64,000 nt of DNA from Auraticoccus monumenti (GCF_900101785.1 NZ_LT629688.1:3844001-3908000), one strand, 5' to 3'; numbered from the stretch's first letter, positions 7,373 through 19,395 are shown. The notes: a model not told the origin generated them from the letters alone. Numbers and translations: made by a program.

Positions 7373-9595
7373 ATGAGCACCACCACCACGAGCCACGCCG
7401 TCCACCCCGACGACTGGACCGAGGTCGACGCCCGCGCGGTCGACACCGTCCGCGTCCTGGCTGCCGACTCCGTCCAGAACAAGGGCAACGGCCACCCCGG
7501 GACGGCCATGAGCCTGGCCCCGGTGGCCTACCAGCTCTTCCAGAAGACGATGGTCCACAACCCGGCCAACCACCAGTGGCCCGGCCGCGACCGCTTCGTG
7601 CTCAGCTGCGGGCACTCCGCCCTCACCCTCTACATCCAGCTCTACCTGGGCGGCTGGGGGCTCGAGCTCGAGGACCTCCGCGCCCTGCGCACGCACGGCT
7701 CGAAGACCCCCGGCCACCCCGAGCACGGCCACACCGACGGCGTCGAGGTCACCACCGGCCCGCTCGGCCAGGGCATCGGCAACGCGGTGGGCATGGCCAT
7801 GGCCGCCCGTCGCGAGCGCGGCCTGTACGACCCCGAGTCCGCCCCGGGCGAGTCGCTGTTCGACCACCAGATCTACTGCCTGGCCTCCGACGGCGACATC
7901 GAGGAGGGCATCTCCAGCGAGGCCTCCTCCCTGGCCGGCACCCAGAAGCTCGGCAACCTCACCCTCATCTACGACGCGAACCAGATCTCCATCGAGGACG
8001 ACACGGTGATCGCGCTGTCGGAGGACACCGCCGCCCGCTACGCCGCCTACGGCTGGCACGTCCAGACCATCGACTGGACCGCTGGTGGCGACTACGTCGA
8101 GGACGTCGCCGCGTTCGCCGACGCGCTGGCCGCGGCCCGCGCCGAGACCGACCGCCCGAGCTTCATCCAGCTCCGCACCATCATCGGCTTCCCCGCCCCG
8201 AAGCTGCAGAACACCGGCAAGGCGCACGGGTCCGCGCTGGGGGCCGAGGAGGTCGCCGCCACCAAGGAGGTGCTCGGCTTCGACCCCGAGAAGTCCTTCG
8301 AGGTCTCCGAGGAGGTCATCGCGCACACCCGCGGGCTGCTCGAGCGCGGTCAGCAGGTCGAGGCCGAGTGGCAGCAGCGCTTCGACCAGTGGGCCGAGGC
8401 CAACCCCGAGCGCCACCAGCTCTGGCAGCGGATGCAGACCCGCACCCTCCCCGACGGCTGGGACGCCGACCTGCCGACCTGGGACGCCGACCCCAAGGGC
8501 GTCGCCACCCGCAAGGCCTCCGGCGCGGTGATCAACGCCATCGGCGCCAAGGTGCCGGAGTTCTGGGGCGGCTCGGCCGACCTCGCCGAGTCCAACAACA
8601 CCACCCTCGAGGACTCCCCCAGCTTCCTGCCCGAGGACCGCTCCTCGAAGATGTTCAGCGGCAACCGCTACGGCCGGGTGCTCCACTTCGGCATCCGAGA
8701 GCACGCCATGGGCGCGATCATGAACGGCATCGCCGTGCACGGCGGGACCCGCCCCTTCGGCGGCACCTTCCTGACCTTCAGCGACTACATGCGCCCCTCG
8801 GTCCGCCTCGCCGCGCTGATGAACCTCCCGGTCACCTACGTCTGGACCCACGACTCCATCGGTCTGGGCGAGGACGGCCCCACCCACCAGCCGATCGAGC
8901 ACGTCCCCTCGCTGCGGCTGATCCCGGGGCTGGACGTCGTCCGCCCCGCCGACGCCAACGAGACCGCCGCGGCCTGGGCGCAGGTCATGCGCAACAACGA
9001 CCGCCCGGCCGGGCTCGCCCTCAGCCGGCAGAACCTGCCGGTCTTCCCCCGCGGAGAGGACGGCTTCGCCACCACCGAGCACGTGGCCAAGGGTGCCTAC
9101 GTCCTCAAGGACTTCGGTGACGGTGAGCCGCAGGTGCTGCTGATCGGCACCGGCTCGGAGGTCCAGCACGCCGTCGCCGCCGCCGAGAGCCTGGCCGCCG
9201 AGGGCATCACCGCCCGGGTCGTCTCGATGCCCTGCCGGGAGTGGTTCGACGAGCAGGACGACGCCTACCGCGAGTCCGTGCTGCCCTCCTCGGTCAAGGC
9301 CCGGGTCAGCATCGAGGCCGCCGTGCCGCAGGGCTGGCACGACATCACCGGTGACGCCGGGCGGGCCATCGGGATCAACCACTTCGGCGCCTCCGCCCCG
9401 GCGGAGACCCTCTTCGAGGAGTACGGCTTCACCGCCGAGAACGTGGTGGCCGCCGCCCGCGAGAGCCTGGCCGCCGCCGAGGCGCTCACCTCCGCGCCCG
9501 GCACCGTCCCCACGCACCGCGGCCAGTCCGGCCCTGCCTCGGTCGGCGACGACGCGGCCAACCCCGAGGCCGAGGGCACCAACGAGCGTTCCTGA
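7373..9595 (+). CDS. tkt: Transketolase
   Basis: A thiamine-diphosphate enzyme moving two-carbon ketol units in the non-oxidative pentose phosphate pathway. The 740 residues include [13 protein letters not shown] near 39, the thiamine-binding [14 protein letters not shown] near 171-184, and [11 protein letters not shown] of the pyrimidine domain. It is slightly long for the family because of a polar C-terminal tail of about 35 residues ending in [14 protein letters not shown] 7373 is preceded by AAGGGA at a long spacing; the open frame further upstream lacks family similarity. It is the first gene of the pentose-phosphate operon. Confidence 0.96.
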   Translation: MSTTTTSHAVHPDDWTEVDARAVDTVRVLAADSVQNKGNGHPGTAMSLAPVAYQLFQKTMVHNPANHQWPGRDRFVLSCGHSALTLYIQLYLGGWGLELEDLRALRTHGSKTPGHPEHGHTDGVEVTTGPLGQGIGNAVGMAMAARRERGLYDPESAPGESLFDHQIYCLASDGDIEEGISSEASSLAGTQKLGNLTLIYDANQISIEDDTVIALSEDTAARYAAYGWHVQTIDWTAGGDYVEDVAAFADALAAARAETDRPSFIQLRTIIGFPAPKLQNTGKAHGSALGAEEVAATKEVLGFDPEKSFEVSEEVIAHTRGLLERGQQVEAEWQQRFDQWAEANPERHQLWQRMQTRTLPDGWDADLPTWDADPKGVATRKASGAVINAIGAKVPEFWGGSADLAESNNTTLEDSPSFLPEDRSSKMFSGNRYGRVLHFGIREHAMGAIMNGIAVHGGTRPFGGTFLTFSDYMRPSVRLAALMNLPVTYVWTHDSIGLGEDGPTHQPIEHVPSLRLIPGLDVVRPADANETAAAWAQVMRNNDRPAGLALSRQNLPVFPRGEDGFATTEHVAKGAYVLKDFGDGEPQVLLIGTGSEVQHAVAAAESLAAEGITARVVSMPCREWFDEQDDAYRESVLPSSVKARVSIEAAVPQGWHDITGDAGRAIGINHFGASAPAETLFEEYGFTAENVVAAARESLAAAEALTSAPGTVPTHRGQSGPASVGDDAANPEAEGTNERS

Positions 9596-9638
9596 CCGCC
9601 GGTCAGCCAGCACACCCCGTGGAGTGGAAGGAAGCACG

Positions 9639-10751
9639 ATGAGCGAGCGACTGCAGCAGCTGGCCGAGGCCGGCGTCTCGATCTGGCTGGACGACCTGTC
9701 CCGGGAGCGGATCGCCTCCGGCGACCTGGCCCGCCAGGTGGCCGAGCGGTCGGTGACGGGGGTGACCACCAACCCGACCATCTTCGCCACCGCGGTCTCC
9801 ACGGGCGACAGCTACGAGCCCCAGCTGACCGAGCTCAAGGGCAGCGAGGTGTCTGACGCCATCACCGCGATCACCACCGACGACGTCCGCGCGGCCTGCG
9901 ACGTGCTCGGCCCGGTCGCCACCAGGACCGACGGCGTCGACGGCCGGGTCTCGATCGAGGTCGAGCCCGGGCTGGCCATGGACACCGACGGCACCGTCGC
10001 CCAGGCCAAGGACCTCCGCGCGCGGGTCGGGCGGCCCAACGTGCTGATCAAGATCCCGGCCACCGAGCCGGGCCTCCCGGCGATCCGTTCCGTCATCGCG
10101 GCGGGGATCAGCGTCAACGTCACGCTGATCTTCTCCCTGCAGCGCTACCGCGCCGTCCTCGACGCCTACCTCAGCGGGCTCGAGGACGCCGCCGACGCCG
10201 GGCACGAGCTGTCCGACATCCACTCGGTGGCCTCGTTCTTCGTCTCCCGCGTGGACTCCGAGGTCGACAAGCGCCTGGACGCCATCGGCACCGACGAGGC
10301 CAAGGCCCTCAAGGGCAAGGCCGCCGTGGCCAACGCCCGGCTGGCCCACGCCCTGTTCCGCCGGGTGGTCTCCGGGGAGGAGCTGGACGGCCGCTGGCCC
10401 GCCCTGGCGGCCAAGGGCGCCCGCCCGCAGCGTCCGCTCTGGGCCTCCACCGGCGTCAAGGACCCGAACCTGCCCGACACCCTCTACGTCACCGAGCTGG
10501 TCACCTCCGACACGGTCAACACCATGCCCGAGAAGACCATGGACGCCTTCGCCGACCACGGCGAGGTCGAGGGCGACCGGGTGGTGGACCTGGTCGCCGA
10601 GGCCGAGGCCACCATGGCCGACCTGGAGCGCGTCGGGATCGACATCGACGACGTCACCCGGGTCCTGGAGGAGGAGGGCGTGAAGAAGTTCGCCGACTCC
10701 TGGGACGAGCTGGTCAGCACCGTCCAGGAAGCCATCAGCGCCGCCGCCTGA
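9639..10751 (+). CDS. tal: Transaldolase
   Basis: Transfers dihydroxyacetone units between sugar phosphates in the pentose phosphate pathway. At 370 residues it belongs to the long actinobacterial type. VTTNPTIF (42-49) and the Schiff-base lysine K138 in NVLIKIPAT are intact, as is an [12 protein letters not shown] segment later. ATG 9639 follows GGAAGGA at good spacing, 43 bases after tkt. Confidence 0.95.
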   Translation: MSERLQQLAEAGVSIWLDDLSRERIASGDLARQVAERSVTGVTTNPTIFATAVSTGDSYEPQLTELKGSEVSDAITAITTDDVRAACDVLGPVATRTDGVDGRVSIEVEPGLAMDTDGTVAQAKDLRARVGRPNVLIKIPATEPGLPAIRSVIAAGISVNVTLIFSLQRYRAVLDAYLSGLEDAADAGHELSDIHSVASFFVSRVDSEVDKRLDAIGTDEAKALKGKAAVANARLAHALFRRVVSGEELDGRWPALAAKGARPQRPLWASTGVKDPNLPDTLYVTELVTSDTVNTMPEKTMDAFADHGEVEGDRVVDLVAEAEATMADLERVGIDIDDVTRVLEEEGVKKFADSWDELVSTVQEAISAAA

Positions 10752-10785
10752 GCGTCGGACCGCTGCGAGACCAAGGAGCCCTGCG

Positions 10786-12321
10786 TTGCTCGACCTGAAC
10801 CGCCCCAACCCGCTGCGGGATGCCCAGGACCGGCGGCTGCCCCGCATCGCCGGGCCCTGCGTGCTGGTCATCTTCGGCGTCACCGGTGACCTCTCGCGCA
10901 AGAAGCTGATGCCCGCGGTCTACGACCTGGCCAACCGGGGGCTGCTGCCGCCCGGCTTCGCGCTGGTCGGCTTCGCCCGCCGCGACTGGGCCAACGAGGA
11001 CTTCGCCCAGATCGTGCACGACTCGGTCAAGGAGCACGCCCGCACCCCCTTCCGCGAGGAGGTGTGGCAGCAGCTGCTGGAGGGCATCCGCTTCGTCCCC
11101 GGCGACCTCAACAGCGACGCCTCGTTCGAGGAGCTGAAGAACACCATCCTCGAGCTCGACGAGGCCCGCGGCACCGGGGGCAACCACGCCTTCTACCTCT
11201 CCATCCCGCCGGGTCTCTTCGACGAGGTGGTCGGCCAGCTCCGCCGCCACGGCCTCGCCGAGCAGCGTGGCGGGCAGTGGAGCCGGGTGGTCATCGAGAA
11301 GCCCTTCGGTCACGACCTCGAGAGCGCGCAGGAGCTCAACCGGATCGTGTCCAGCGTCTTCCCCTCCCAGTCGGTCTTCCGCATCGACCACTACCTGGGC
11401 AAGGAGACGGTCCAGAACATGCTGGCGCTGCGCTTCGCCAACCAGCTGTTCGAGCCGGTGTGGAACCGCAACTACATCGACCACGTGCAGATCACCATGG
11501 CCGAGGACATCGGCATCGGCGGGCGTGCCGGGTACTACGACGGCATCGGCGCCGCCCGCGACGTGATCCAGAACCACCTGCTGCAGCTGCTGGCGCTGAC
11601 GGCGATGGAGGAGCCCACCTCCTTCGACGCCCGCCAGCTCCGCTCGGAGAAGCAGAAGGTGCTCGCCGCGGCCCGCCCACCGGTCGACCTGGACGCCCAC
11701 ACCGCCCGCGGCCGCTACGACGGCGGCTGGGCCGGCGGGGTCAAGGTCAACGGCTACGCCGAGGAGGAGGGGGTCTCCCCGGAGTCCATCACCGAGACCT
11801 TCGCCGCGATCCGGGTCGACATCGACAACCGGCGCTGGGCCGGGGTGCCCTTCTACCTGCGCACCGGCAAGCGGCTGGCCCGCCGCGTCACCGAGGTGGC
11901 GCTCAGCTTCCGCAAGGCGCCGCACCTGCCCTTCACCAACTCCGACACCGAGGCCCTGGGCACCAACGCCCTGGTGATGCGGATCCAGCCCGACGAGGGC
12001 ATCACGCTCCGCTTCGGGGCCAAGGTCCCGGGCACCCAGATGGAGATCCGCGAGGTCAACATGGACTTCGCCTACGGGGGCGCCTTCACCGAGTCCAGCC
12101 CGGAGGCCTACGAGCGGCTGATCCTCGACGTCCTGCTGGGTGACCCGCCGCTGTTCCCCCAGCACGAGGAGGTCGAGCTCTCCTGGAAGATCCTCGACCC
12201 GGTGCTGGACCACTGGGCGGAGACGGCGACCAAGCCGGAGAAGTACCACCCCGGCTCGTGGGGCCCGCAGAGCGCGCACGACATGCTCGCGCGCGACGGC
12301 TTCACCTGGCGACGGCCCTGA
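10786..12321 (+). CDS. zwf: Glucose-6-phosphate 1-dehydrogenase
   Basis: Oxidises glucose-6-phosphate to 6-phosphogluconolactone with NADP+, the entry step of the oxidative branch. The 511 residues carry the N-terminal nucleotide loop IFGVTGDLSRKKL and the active-site signature RIDHYLGKE. It starts at TTG 10786, supported by AAGGAG eight bases upstream. It lies 34 bases after tal and just before opcA, whose product is needed for full activity of actinobacterial Zwf. Confidence 0.96.
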   Translation: MLDLNRPNPLRDAQDRRLPRIAGPCVLVIFGVTGDLSRKKLMPAVYDLANRGLLPPGFALVGFARRDWANEDFAQIVHDSVKEHARTPFREEVWQQLLEGIRFVPGDLNSDASFEELKNTILELDEARGTGGNHAFYLSIPPGLFDEVVGQLRRHGLAEQRGGQWSRVVIEKPFGHDLESAQELNRIVSSVFPSQSVFRIDHYLGKETVQNMLALRFANQLFEPVWNRNYIDHVQITMAEDIGIGGRAGYYDGIGAARDVIQNHLLQLLALTAMEEPTSFDARQLRSEKQKVLAAARPPVDLDAHTARGRYDGGWAGGVKVNGYAEEEGVSPESITETFAAIRVDIDNRRWAGVPFYLRTGKRLARRVTEVALSFRKAPHLPFTNSDTEALGTNALVMRIQPDEGITLRFGAKVPGTQMEIREVNMDFAYGGAFTESSPEAYERLILDVLLGDPPLFPQHEEVELSWKILDPVLDHWAETATKPEKYHPGSWGPQSAHDMLARDGFTWRRP

Positions 12322-12337
12322 GCACGGAGAGGCACCG

Positions 12338-13525
12338 ATGATGATCGAGCTGAAGTCCACCAACTCCTCCAAGGTCGCCAGCGCCCTGATCAAGGCCCGT
12401 CGCAACGCCGGCAGCCCGACCATGGGCATGGTGATGACCCTGATCGTGGTGACCGACGGTCGCGGTTACCAGCGGGCCGCCGAGGCGGCGCTGGCCGCCA
12501 GCCGCGAGCACCCCTGCCGGCTGCTGCTGGTGGTCACCTCCACCACCACGAAGACCTCCGGCCTGGACGCCGAGATCCACCTCGGCGAGCGGGTGCCCGG
12601 GGAGACCGTGGTGCTGCGGATGCGCGGCGAGGTGGCCGAGCACCCGGCCTCCGTCGTCCTCCCGCTGCTGCTGCCGGACTCCCCCGTGGTCGCCTGGTGG
12701 CCCGGGGACGCCCCGCACTCGCTGTCGGAGGACCCGATCGGTGCGCTGGCCAACCGCCGGATCACCGACGCCGACGGCACCCGCGACCCGGTGGGCAGCC
12801 TGGAGGCCCGTGCCGCCCACCACGGTCCCGGCGAGACCGACCTGACCTGGACCCGGCTCACCCCCTGGCGCGCCCTGCTGGCCGCGGCCGTCGACCAGTA
12901 CCCGGCCACCTTCACCGCCGCGGCGGTGGAGGCCAAGCGCGGTCACGCCGGCGCCCAGCTGATGGCGGCCTGGCTGGAGGACCGGCTGGGCGTCGAGGTC
13001 GCGGTGAAGGCCACCAAGGGCCCGGGCATCACCGGGGTCCGGCTGACCACCGCGGCCGGTGACATCTCCCTGACCCGCGACGACGGCCTGCTGGCCGAGT
13101 ACGCGGTGCCCGGGCAGCCTCGGCGGCTGGTCGCCCTCAAGCGGCGCGACACCGAGGACCTGATCGCCGAGGAGCTGCGGCGGATGGACGACGACGACAT
13201 CTTCGAGTCCGCCGCCCACGTCCTGGTCCGACGCTCCGAGCGCGCCAGGGCGGCCAAGGCGAAGGACACCGGCACGGGCACCACGAAGACCACCGGGACG
13301 GCCACGAAGAAGACCGCCGCGGCCAGGAAGACCGCGGGCACGACCAAGAAGGCGGCGACCTCGCGTCCGCGCAGGTCCATCGCCGCGAAGACGTCAGACA
13401 GCACCAGCAACGGCCCGTCGGGGTCGGGCCGTCCGGAACCCACCTCGAGCACCGAGGGTCCCGGCTCCGGCGGCAGCGCCACCCACGAGGCGACCGACGC
13501 CCCCGGGGCGACCACCACCAGCTGA
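12338..13525 (+). CDS. opcA: Glucose-6-phosphate dehydrogenase assembly protein OpcA, with H1-like tail
   Basis: OpcA is required for assembly or activity of Zwf in cyanobacteria and actinobacteria. Residues 1-300 look like the normal family, including LVVVTSTTTK and VVAWWPGDAP. The remaining ~95 residues are unusual: a Lys/Ala/Thr-rich stretch (for example TKKTAAARKTAGTTKKAATS) resembling histone H1 or HupB tails, then a Gly/Ser/Thr-rich end. Family members are typically near 300 residues, so this one (395) is extended. The start is one of two adjacent ATGs (12338, 12341) after GGAGAGG. Confidence 0.93.
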   Translation: MMIELKSTNSSKVASALIKARRNAGSPTMGMVMTLIVVTDGRGYQRAAEAALAASREHPCRLLLVVTSTTTKTSGLDAEIHLGERVPGETVVLRMRGEVAEHPASVVLPLLLPDSPVVAWWPGDAPHSLSEDPIGALANRRITDADGTRDPVGSLEARAAHHGPGETDLTWTRLTPWRALLAAAVDQYPATFTAAAVEAKRGHAGAQLMAAWLEDRLGVEVAVKATKGPGITGVRLTTAAGDISLTRDDGLLAEYAVPGQPRRLVALKRRDTEDLIAEELRRMDDDDIFESAAHVLVRRSERARAAKAKDTGTGTTKTTGTATKKTAAARKTAGTTKKAATSRPRRSIAAKTSDSTSNGPSGSGRPEPTSSTEGPGSGGSATHEATDAPGATTTS

Positions 13526-13536
13526 GGAGATCACCC

Positions 13537-14244
13537 GTGGCCACCCGCACCATCGTGCACAGCGACCCCGAGGCACTGATCCAGAGCGCGTCCAGCCGGC
13601 TGCTGGAGCGGCTGTCGCACCTGCAGTCCAGCGAGGGGGTGGCCCAGCTCTGCCTCACCGGCGGGCGGATCGCCAACCGCATCTACCGGGGCCTGGCCGA
13701 GCAGCTGCCCGGCTCCCCGCTCGACGGCACCCGCGTGGAGCTGTGGTGGGGCGACGAGCGCTTCGTCCCCACCGAGGACCCCGACCGCAACGCCGGCGAG
13801 GCCCTGGCCATCCTGGCGCCCTCGCTCGCCATGGACCCGTCCCGGGTGCACCCCATGCCGGCCGCCGACGGGAACGTCTCGATCGAGGACTCCGCCGCCG
13901 GCTACGCCACCGAGCTGGGTGAGACGACCTTCGACATCTGCCTGCTCGGGGTCGGCCCGGACGGGCACGTCGCCTCGATCTTCCCCGACCACCCCAGCCT
14001 GGAGCCCACCCCGGCCCGGGTGCTGGCGGTGCACGACTCCCCCAAGCCGCCGCCGCTGCGGCTCAGCCTCTCCCTGGCCACGCTGAACCGCTCCCGCGAG
14101 GTGTGGTTCGTGGTGAGCGGCGCGGACAAGGCCGAGGCGGTGCGCCGGGCCCAGTCCGGTGAGACGGGTCTGCCGGCGGCCATGGTCACCGGCCAGGAGG
14201 CGACGATCTGGCTGATCGACGAGGACGCGGCCTCCCAGCTCTGA
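13537..14244 (+). CDS. pgl: 6-phosphogluconolactonase
   Basis: Hydrolyses 6-phosphogluconolactone made by Zwf. The 235 residues contain LCLTGGRI near the N-terminus, WWGDERFVP and GVGPDGHVASIFPDH, all family hallmarks. GTG 13537 follows GAGGAG, 11 bases after opcA. It is the last gene of the tkt operon, followed by a strong hairpin at 14273-14308. Confidence 0.95.
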   Translation: MATRTIVHSDPEALIQSASSRLLERLSHLQSSEGVAQLCLTGGRIANRIYRGLAEQLPGSPLDGTRVELWWGDERFVPTEDPDRNAGEALAILAPSLAMDPSRVHPMPAADGNVSIEDSAAGYATELGETTFDICLLGVGPDGHVASIFPDHPSLEPTPARVLAVHDSPKPPPLRLSLSLATLNRSREVWFVVSGADKAEAVRRAQSGETGLPAAMVTGQEATIWLIDEDAASQL

Positions 14245-14272
14245 GCAGCCACCCGCACCACCGGTGGACGCA

Positions 14273-14308
14273 GCACGGCCCCCGGACCGCGAGGTCCGGG
14301 GGCCGTGC
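14273..14308. terminator. Bidirectional terminator between pgl and rbpA
   Basis: A perfect 16-base-pair stem (GCACGGCCCCCGGACC with its complement) and a GCGA tetraloop, placed between convergent genes. It has no T-run, as is common in actinobacteria. Confidence 0.85.
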
Positions 14309-14329
14309 TCGTCGCGGCTCAGGGCCGGA

Positions 14330-14686
14330 TCAGTAGATGACCTCGCCGCGGGCCCGACGGTCCTGCAGCATCTGCAGGGCCTCGGCCAGGATCGCCTTGG
14401 CCTCCTTGTCGGAGCGGCGCTCCTTCACGTAGGCCAGGTGCGTCTTGTACGGCGTCGTCTTCGGTGGCGGCGGCGGGTTGTCCTGGTCGAGGTTGGCCGG
14501 GAGCCCGCAGCGCGGGCAGTCCCAGGTCTCGGGAGCCTGCACGTCGGCGGCGAACGCCGGGCGGGTCTCGTGGGAGTTGGAGCAGAAGTAGGAGACGTAC
14601 AGCCGGGGAGCGGCGTCGCCGCGCTCCGCCTCCCCCATCGGTCCCGCTCCGACGCGGCTGCCACGGATGGCACTACCACCAGCCAC
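14330..14686 (-). CDS. rbpA: RNA polymerase-binding protein RbpA
   Basis: An actinobacterial RNA polymerase partner that binds the principal sigma factor and stabilises the open complex. The 118 residues show the N-terminal AIRGSRVG tail, the core domain with C35, H39, C57 and C60 (a zinc-site pattern as in Streptomyces RbpA), the basic linker around KTTPYKTH, and the sigma-interaction helix ending RRARGEVIY. The GTG start at 14684-14686 has GAGGAG nine bases upstream. Confidence 0.95.
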   Translation of the reverse strand: MAGGSAIRGSRVGAGPMGEAERGDAAPRLYVSYFCSNSHETRPAFAADVQAPETWDCPRCGLPANLDQDNPPPPPKTTPYKTHLAYVKERRSDKEAKAILAEALQMLQDRRARGEVIY

Positions 14687-14708
14687 TGTGTCGTACTCCT
14701 CGGTCTAG

Positions 14709-14728
14709 GTGCCGCCAGCAGGCGGCAC
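14709..14728 (-). terminator. Hairpin after secG
   Basis: GTGCCGCC-AGCA-GGCGGCAC, a perfect 8-base-pair stem between secG and rbpA. It probably ends the gap-pgk-tpiA-secG transcript; it lies close to where rbpA transcription must begin, so it could also be part of that leader. Confidence 0.5.
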
Positions 14729-14769
14729 GGTTGGGCGGTCAGGTCGTCCGGACCGCTACGTCGGTGGTC

Positions 14770-15021
14770 TCAGATGCTCCAGCGGTACAGCACCAGCAGC
14801 GTCAGGATGCTCAGGAACCAGACCAGGCCGAGCACGATGGTGATCCGGTCGAGGTTGCGCTCGGCCACGGACGTCCCACCCATCGAGGTGGACATGCCGC
14901 CACCGAACAGGTCCGACATGCCACCACCGCGACCCTTGTGCAGCAGCACCGACAGCGCGAGCAGGACGCTCGTCGCCACCAGCACGATGGACACGCTCAC
15001 CTGGGGCCAAGTCACCGGCAC
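14770..15021 (-). CDS. secG: Preprotein translocase subunit SecG
   Basis: A small SecYEG component with two membrane helices. The 83 residues contain LLHKGRGGGMSDLFGG, the conserved SecG loop, between the helices. Two in-frame GTGs (15021 and 15015) could start it; the upstream one is used here. It lies 43 bases after tpiA on the same strand, as in other actinobacteria. Confidence 0.93.
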   Translation of the reverse strand: MPVTWPQVSVSIVLVATSVLLALSVLLHKGRGGGMSDLFGGGMSTSMGGTSVAERNLDRITIVLGLVWFLSILTLLVLYRWSI

Positions 15022-15064
15022 ACCTTACTTCACGCCCTCGTGATCCGCAGAACCGAAGCGCAGC

Positions 15065-15856
15065 TCAGCCGAGGGTGGGCAGGTCGTAGAAGCGGGCGAT
15101 GGCGGAGAAGTCCTCCACCTGCAGGCTCGCGCCGCCGACCAGGGCCCCGTCGACGTCGGTCTGGGCCATGATCTCGACCACGTTCGAGCCCTTCACCGAG
15201 CCGCCGTAGAGCACGCGCACGGTGTCGGCGGTCTCGTCCCCGTGCTGCTCGCGGACCCACCCGCGGATCGCCGCGCACACCTCCTGGGCGTCCTCGGGGG
15301 TGGCCACCTCACCGGTGCCGATGGCCCAGACGGGCTCGTAGGCGATCACCAGGGAGGCGACCTGCCCGGCGTCGAGACCGTCCAGGGCGCCGGCCACCTG
15401 GGCCAGCGTGTGCGCCACGTGCTCGCCGGCCTGGCGGACCTCCAGGCCCTCGCCGACGCACACGATCGGGGTGATCCCCGCGGCCAACGCCTTGCGGGTC
15501 TTGGCCCCCACCAGCGCGTCGTCCTCGGCGTGGTACTGACGGCGCTCGGAGTGCCCGACGGCCACGTAGCCGCAGCCCAGCTTGGCCAGCATCGAGGCCG
15601 AGACCTCACCGGTGTAGGCGCCGGAGTCGTGCGCGGAGACGTCCTGGGCGCCGTAGCCGAGGGTGAGGCGGTCCCCCTCGACCAGGGTCTGCACGGTCCG
15701 GATGTCGGTGAACGGCACCAGTACCACCACCTCGCTCCTGGCCGGGTCGTGCCTCTTGTCGCTGAGGGTCCAGGCCAGCTTCTGCACCAGTCCGGTGGCC
15801 TCGACGTGGTTGAGGTTCATCTTCCAGTTGCCGGCCATCAGGGGCGTGCGGGTCAT
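15065..15856 (-). CDS. tpiA: Triose-phosphate isomerase
   Basis: Interconverts dihydroxyacetone phosphate and glyceraldehyde-3-phosphate. The 263-residue TIM barrel has all catalytic residues: N10 and K12 (GNWKMN), H102 (VAVGHSERR), E174 ([11 protein letters not shown]), and the late phosphate loop LYGGSV. ATG 15856. Third gene of the gap-pgk-tpiA-secG unit. Confidence 0.97.
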   Translation of the reverse strand: MTRTPLMAGNWKMNLNHVEATGLVQKLAWTLSDKRHDPARSEVVVLVPFTDIRTVQTLVEGDRLTLGYGAQDVSAHDSGAYTGEVSASMLAKLGCGYVAVGHSERRQYHAEDDALVGAKTRKALAAGITPIVCVGEGLEVRQAGEHVAHTLAQVAGALDGLDAGQVASLVIAYEPVWAIGTGEVATPEDAQEVCAAIRGWVREQHGDETADTVRVLYGGSVKGSNVVEIMAQTDVDGALVGGASLQVEDFSAIARFYDLPTLG

Positions 15857-15901
15857 CGGGCGTCCTTCGTTCGGGGAGTGGAGGGTGTGCTGCGGGAGGG
15901 C

Positions 15902-17095
15902 TCAGCCCTCGAGGACGTCCAGCCCGGGGAGCTGCTTGCCCTCCAGGTACTCGAGGCTGGCGCCGCCGCCGGTGGAGATGTGGCCGAACTCGTCGTCGCC
16001 GAAGCCCAGCGCACGGACGGCCGCCGCGGAGTCACCGCCGCCCACCACGCTCAGCCCGTCGACCTGGGTCAGGGCACGGGCCACGGCGCGGGTGCCGCCG
16101 GCGAAGGCGTCCCACTCGGCCACGCCCATCGGGCCGTTCCAGAAGACGGTGCGGGAGGAGGAGATGGCGGCGGCGAACGCGGCGGCGGAGTCGGGGCCGA
16201 TGTCCAGCCCGAGCTGCTCGTCGGGGATGGCGTCGGCGGCCACCACCGTGGCCGGGGAGTCGGCCTTGAACTCCGGGGCCACCACGATGTCCGTGGGGAG
16301 CACGATCTGCTTGCCGGTGCGCTCGGCCTCGGCCAGGTAGCCGCGGACGGTCTCGACCTGGTCCTCCTCCAGCAGGCTCTTGCCCACCGGGTGGCCCTGG
16401 GCGGCCAGGAAGGTGAAGACCATCCCGCCACCGACGAGCAGGGTGTCCGCGGTGGTCAGCAGGTTCTCGATCACGGCCAGCTTGTCCGACACCTTGGCGC
16501 CGCCGAGGACCACGGCGTAGGGGCGGGCGGGCTCGGTGGTGAGGCGGCGCAGCACCTCGACCTCGGCCTCGACCAGACCGCCGGCGGCGTTGGGGAGCAG
16601 CCTCGCCACGTCGAAGACCGAGGCCTGCTTGCGGTGCACCACGCCGAACCCGTCGGAGACGAAGACGTCACCGAACTCCGCGTAGCGGCGCGCGAGCGCG
16701 GTGCGCTCCGCCTCGTCCTTGGACTCCTCGCCCGGCTCGTAGCGGACGTTCTCCAGCATCGCCACGTCGCCGTCACCGAGCCCGGCCACGACCTGGCGGG
16801 CGGACTCACCCACCACGTCCTCGGCCAGCCGCACCTCGGCGCCGAGCAGCTCACCCAGCCGGGCGGCCGCGGGGGCCAGGGAGTACTTCGGGTTCACCGT
16901 CCCCTTGGGACGTCCCAGGTGGGCCATCACCACGACGCGGGCGCCGGCCTCGCGGAGCCGGGTGAGGGTCGGGACGGAGGCGCGGATGCGGCCGTCGTCG
17001 GTGATCGCGCCGGAGTCGTCCAGCGGGACGTTGAGGTCGCAGCGGACCAGCACGCGGGTGCCGGCGAGGTTGCCGAGGTCGGCGATGCTCTTCAC
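15902..17095 (-). CDS. pgk: Phosphoglycerate kinase
   Basis: Makes ATP from 1,3-bisphosphoglycerate. The 397 residues carry [18 protein letters not shown], the hinge region, and the nucleotide loop GGGDSAAAV near the end. GTG 17095 is supported by AAGGAG about eight bases upstream. Between gap and pgk there is a hairpin at 17165-17193. Confidence 0.97.
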   Translation of the reverse strand: MKSIADLGNLAGTRVLVRCDLNVPLDDSGAITDDGRIRASVPTLTRLREAGARVVVMAHLGRPKGTVNPKYSLAPAAARLGELLGAEVRLAEDVVGESARQVVAGLGDGDVAMLENVRYEPGEESKDEAERTALARRYAEFGDVFVSDGFGVVHRKQASVFDVARLLPNAAGGLVEAEVEVLRRLTTEPARPYAVVLGGAKVSDKLAVIENLLTTADTLLVGGGMVFTFLAAQGHPVGKSLLEEDQVETVRGYLAEAERTGKQIVLPTDIVVAPEFKADSPATVVAADAIPDEQLGLDIGPDSAAAFAAAISSSRTVFWNGPMGVAEWDAFAGGTRAVARALTQVDGLSVVGGGDSAAAVRALGFGDDEFGHISTGGGASLEYLEGKQLPGLDVLEG

Positions 17096-17164
17096 CAGGG
17101 GCTCCTTGGTCAGTCGGGGTCGGGGTGCCCGGCTCGCGGGAGCGGGGCGGGTCGGACGGCCGAC

Positions 17165-17193
17165 GCGGCGCAGCCCGGCGTGGGCTGCGCCGC
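17165..17193 (-). terminator. Intra-operon hairpin between gap and pgk
   Basis: A 12-base-pair perfect stem (GCGGCGCAGCCC, loop GGCGT). It could partially terminate, making gap mRNA more abundant than pgk-tpiA, or stabilise the gap 3' end. Confidence 0.55.
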
Positions 17194-17218
17194 GGCGGGT
17201 GTCACTGCGGGGTGGTGC

Positions 17219-18361
<1,143 letters not shown>

Positions 18362-18368
18362 TCACAGG

Positions 18369-18410
18369 TTCGGACCAGTGACCGACTGGACCGGCTTCGG
18401 ACCAGTGACC
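18369..18410. repeat. Direct repeat TTCGGACCAGTGACC between whiA and gap
   Basis: The 15-mer occurs at 18369-18383 and 18396-18410, start to start 27 bases, each carrying one dre half-site (ACTGGTC on the minus strand). They lie just after the whiA stop and upstream of gap, so they may be accessory operator boxes. Confidence 0.6.
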
Positions 18411-18411
18411 C

Positions 18412-19395
18412 TCAAGCGTCCTCGAGCAGCTCGGGGCTGACGCTGGCCTCGGTGCTGGGGATGCCCAGCTCGGCCGCGCGCTTGTCGGCGGTGGCCAGCA
18501 GCCGACGGATCCGGCCGGCCACGGCGTCCTTGGTCAGCGGCGGGGTGTGCAGCTGACCGAGCTCCTCCAGACTGACCTGCTTGTTCTGCACGCGCAGCAC
18601 GCCGGCCTCGCGGAGGTGGTCCGGGACGTCCTCCCCCAGGATCTCCAGGGCCCGCTCGACCCGGGCGCCGGCGGCCACCGCGGCCCGCGCGGAGCGACGG
18701 AGGTTGGCGTCGTCGAAGTTCGCCAGCCGGTTCGCCGAGGCCCGGACCTCGCGGCGCATCCGGCGCTCCTCCCAGGCCAGCAGCGTCTCGTGGGCGCCCA
18801 TCTTGGTGAGCATGGCCGCGATCGCGTCGCCGTCGCGGACCACCACCCGGTCCACCGCCCGCACCTCGCGCGCCTTGGCCGGGATCTGCAGCCGGCGGGC
18901 CGCCCCCACCAGGGCCAGCGCGGCCTCCGGTCCGGGGCAGGTCACCTCCAGCGACATCGAGCGGCCCGGCTCGGTCAGCGACCCGTGGGCCAGGAAGGCA
19001 CCCCGCCAGGCGGCCACGCAGTCGCACAGGCCCCCACCGACCACCTGCGGCGGCAGACCACGGGCGGGGCGGTTGCGGGAGTCGACCAGCCCGGTCTGGC
19101 GGGCCAGCGCCTGACCGTCCTTCACCACCCGGACCACGTAGCGGGTCCCGCGGCGCAGCCCGGCGCCGCTGAGCACGGCCAGCTCGCTCTGGTGGCCGAA
19201 GACGTCGAGGATCGCCGTGCGGAGGCGCCGCGCGGCGGCACCGGTGTCCAGCTCGACCTCGATCACGATCCGTCCACCGCTGATGTGCAGCCCACCTGCG
19301 AAGCGCAGGATGGTGGCCACCTCGGAGCGGCGGCAGCAGGGCTTGGAGACCGCGATCGTGGCCAGCTCCGCCTTCACCTGCTGAGTCATCGCCAT
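18412..19395 (-). CDS. whiA: Sporulation/division regulator WhiA
   Basis: A DNA-binding protein combining a homing-endonuclease-like fold with a C-terminal helix-turn-helix; in Streptomyces it activates division and sporulation genes with WhiB. The 327 residues begin [12 protein letters not shown], a typical WhiA start. Near the C-terminus [20 protein letters not shown] is the HTH. Third gene after rapZ and yvcK, the standard order. Confidence 0.95.
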   Translation of the reverse strand: MAMTQQVKAELATIAVSKPCCRRSEVATILRFAGGLHISGGRIVIEVELDTGAAARRLRTAILDVFGHQSELAVLSGAGLRRGTRYVVRVVKDGQALARQTGLVDSRNRPARGLPPQVVGGGLCDCVAAWRGAFLAHGSLTEPGRSMSLEVTCPGPEAALALVGAARRLQIPAKAREVRAVDRVVVRDGDAIAAMLTKMGAHETLLAWEERRMRREVRASANRLANFDDANLRRSARAAVAAGARVERALEILGEDVPDHLREAGVLRVQNKQVSLEELGQLHTPPLTKDAVAGRIRRLLATADKRAAELGIPSTEASVSPELLEDA

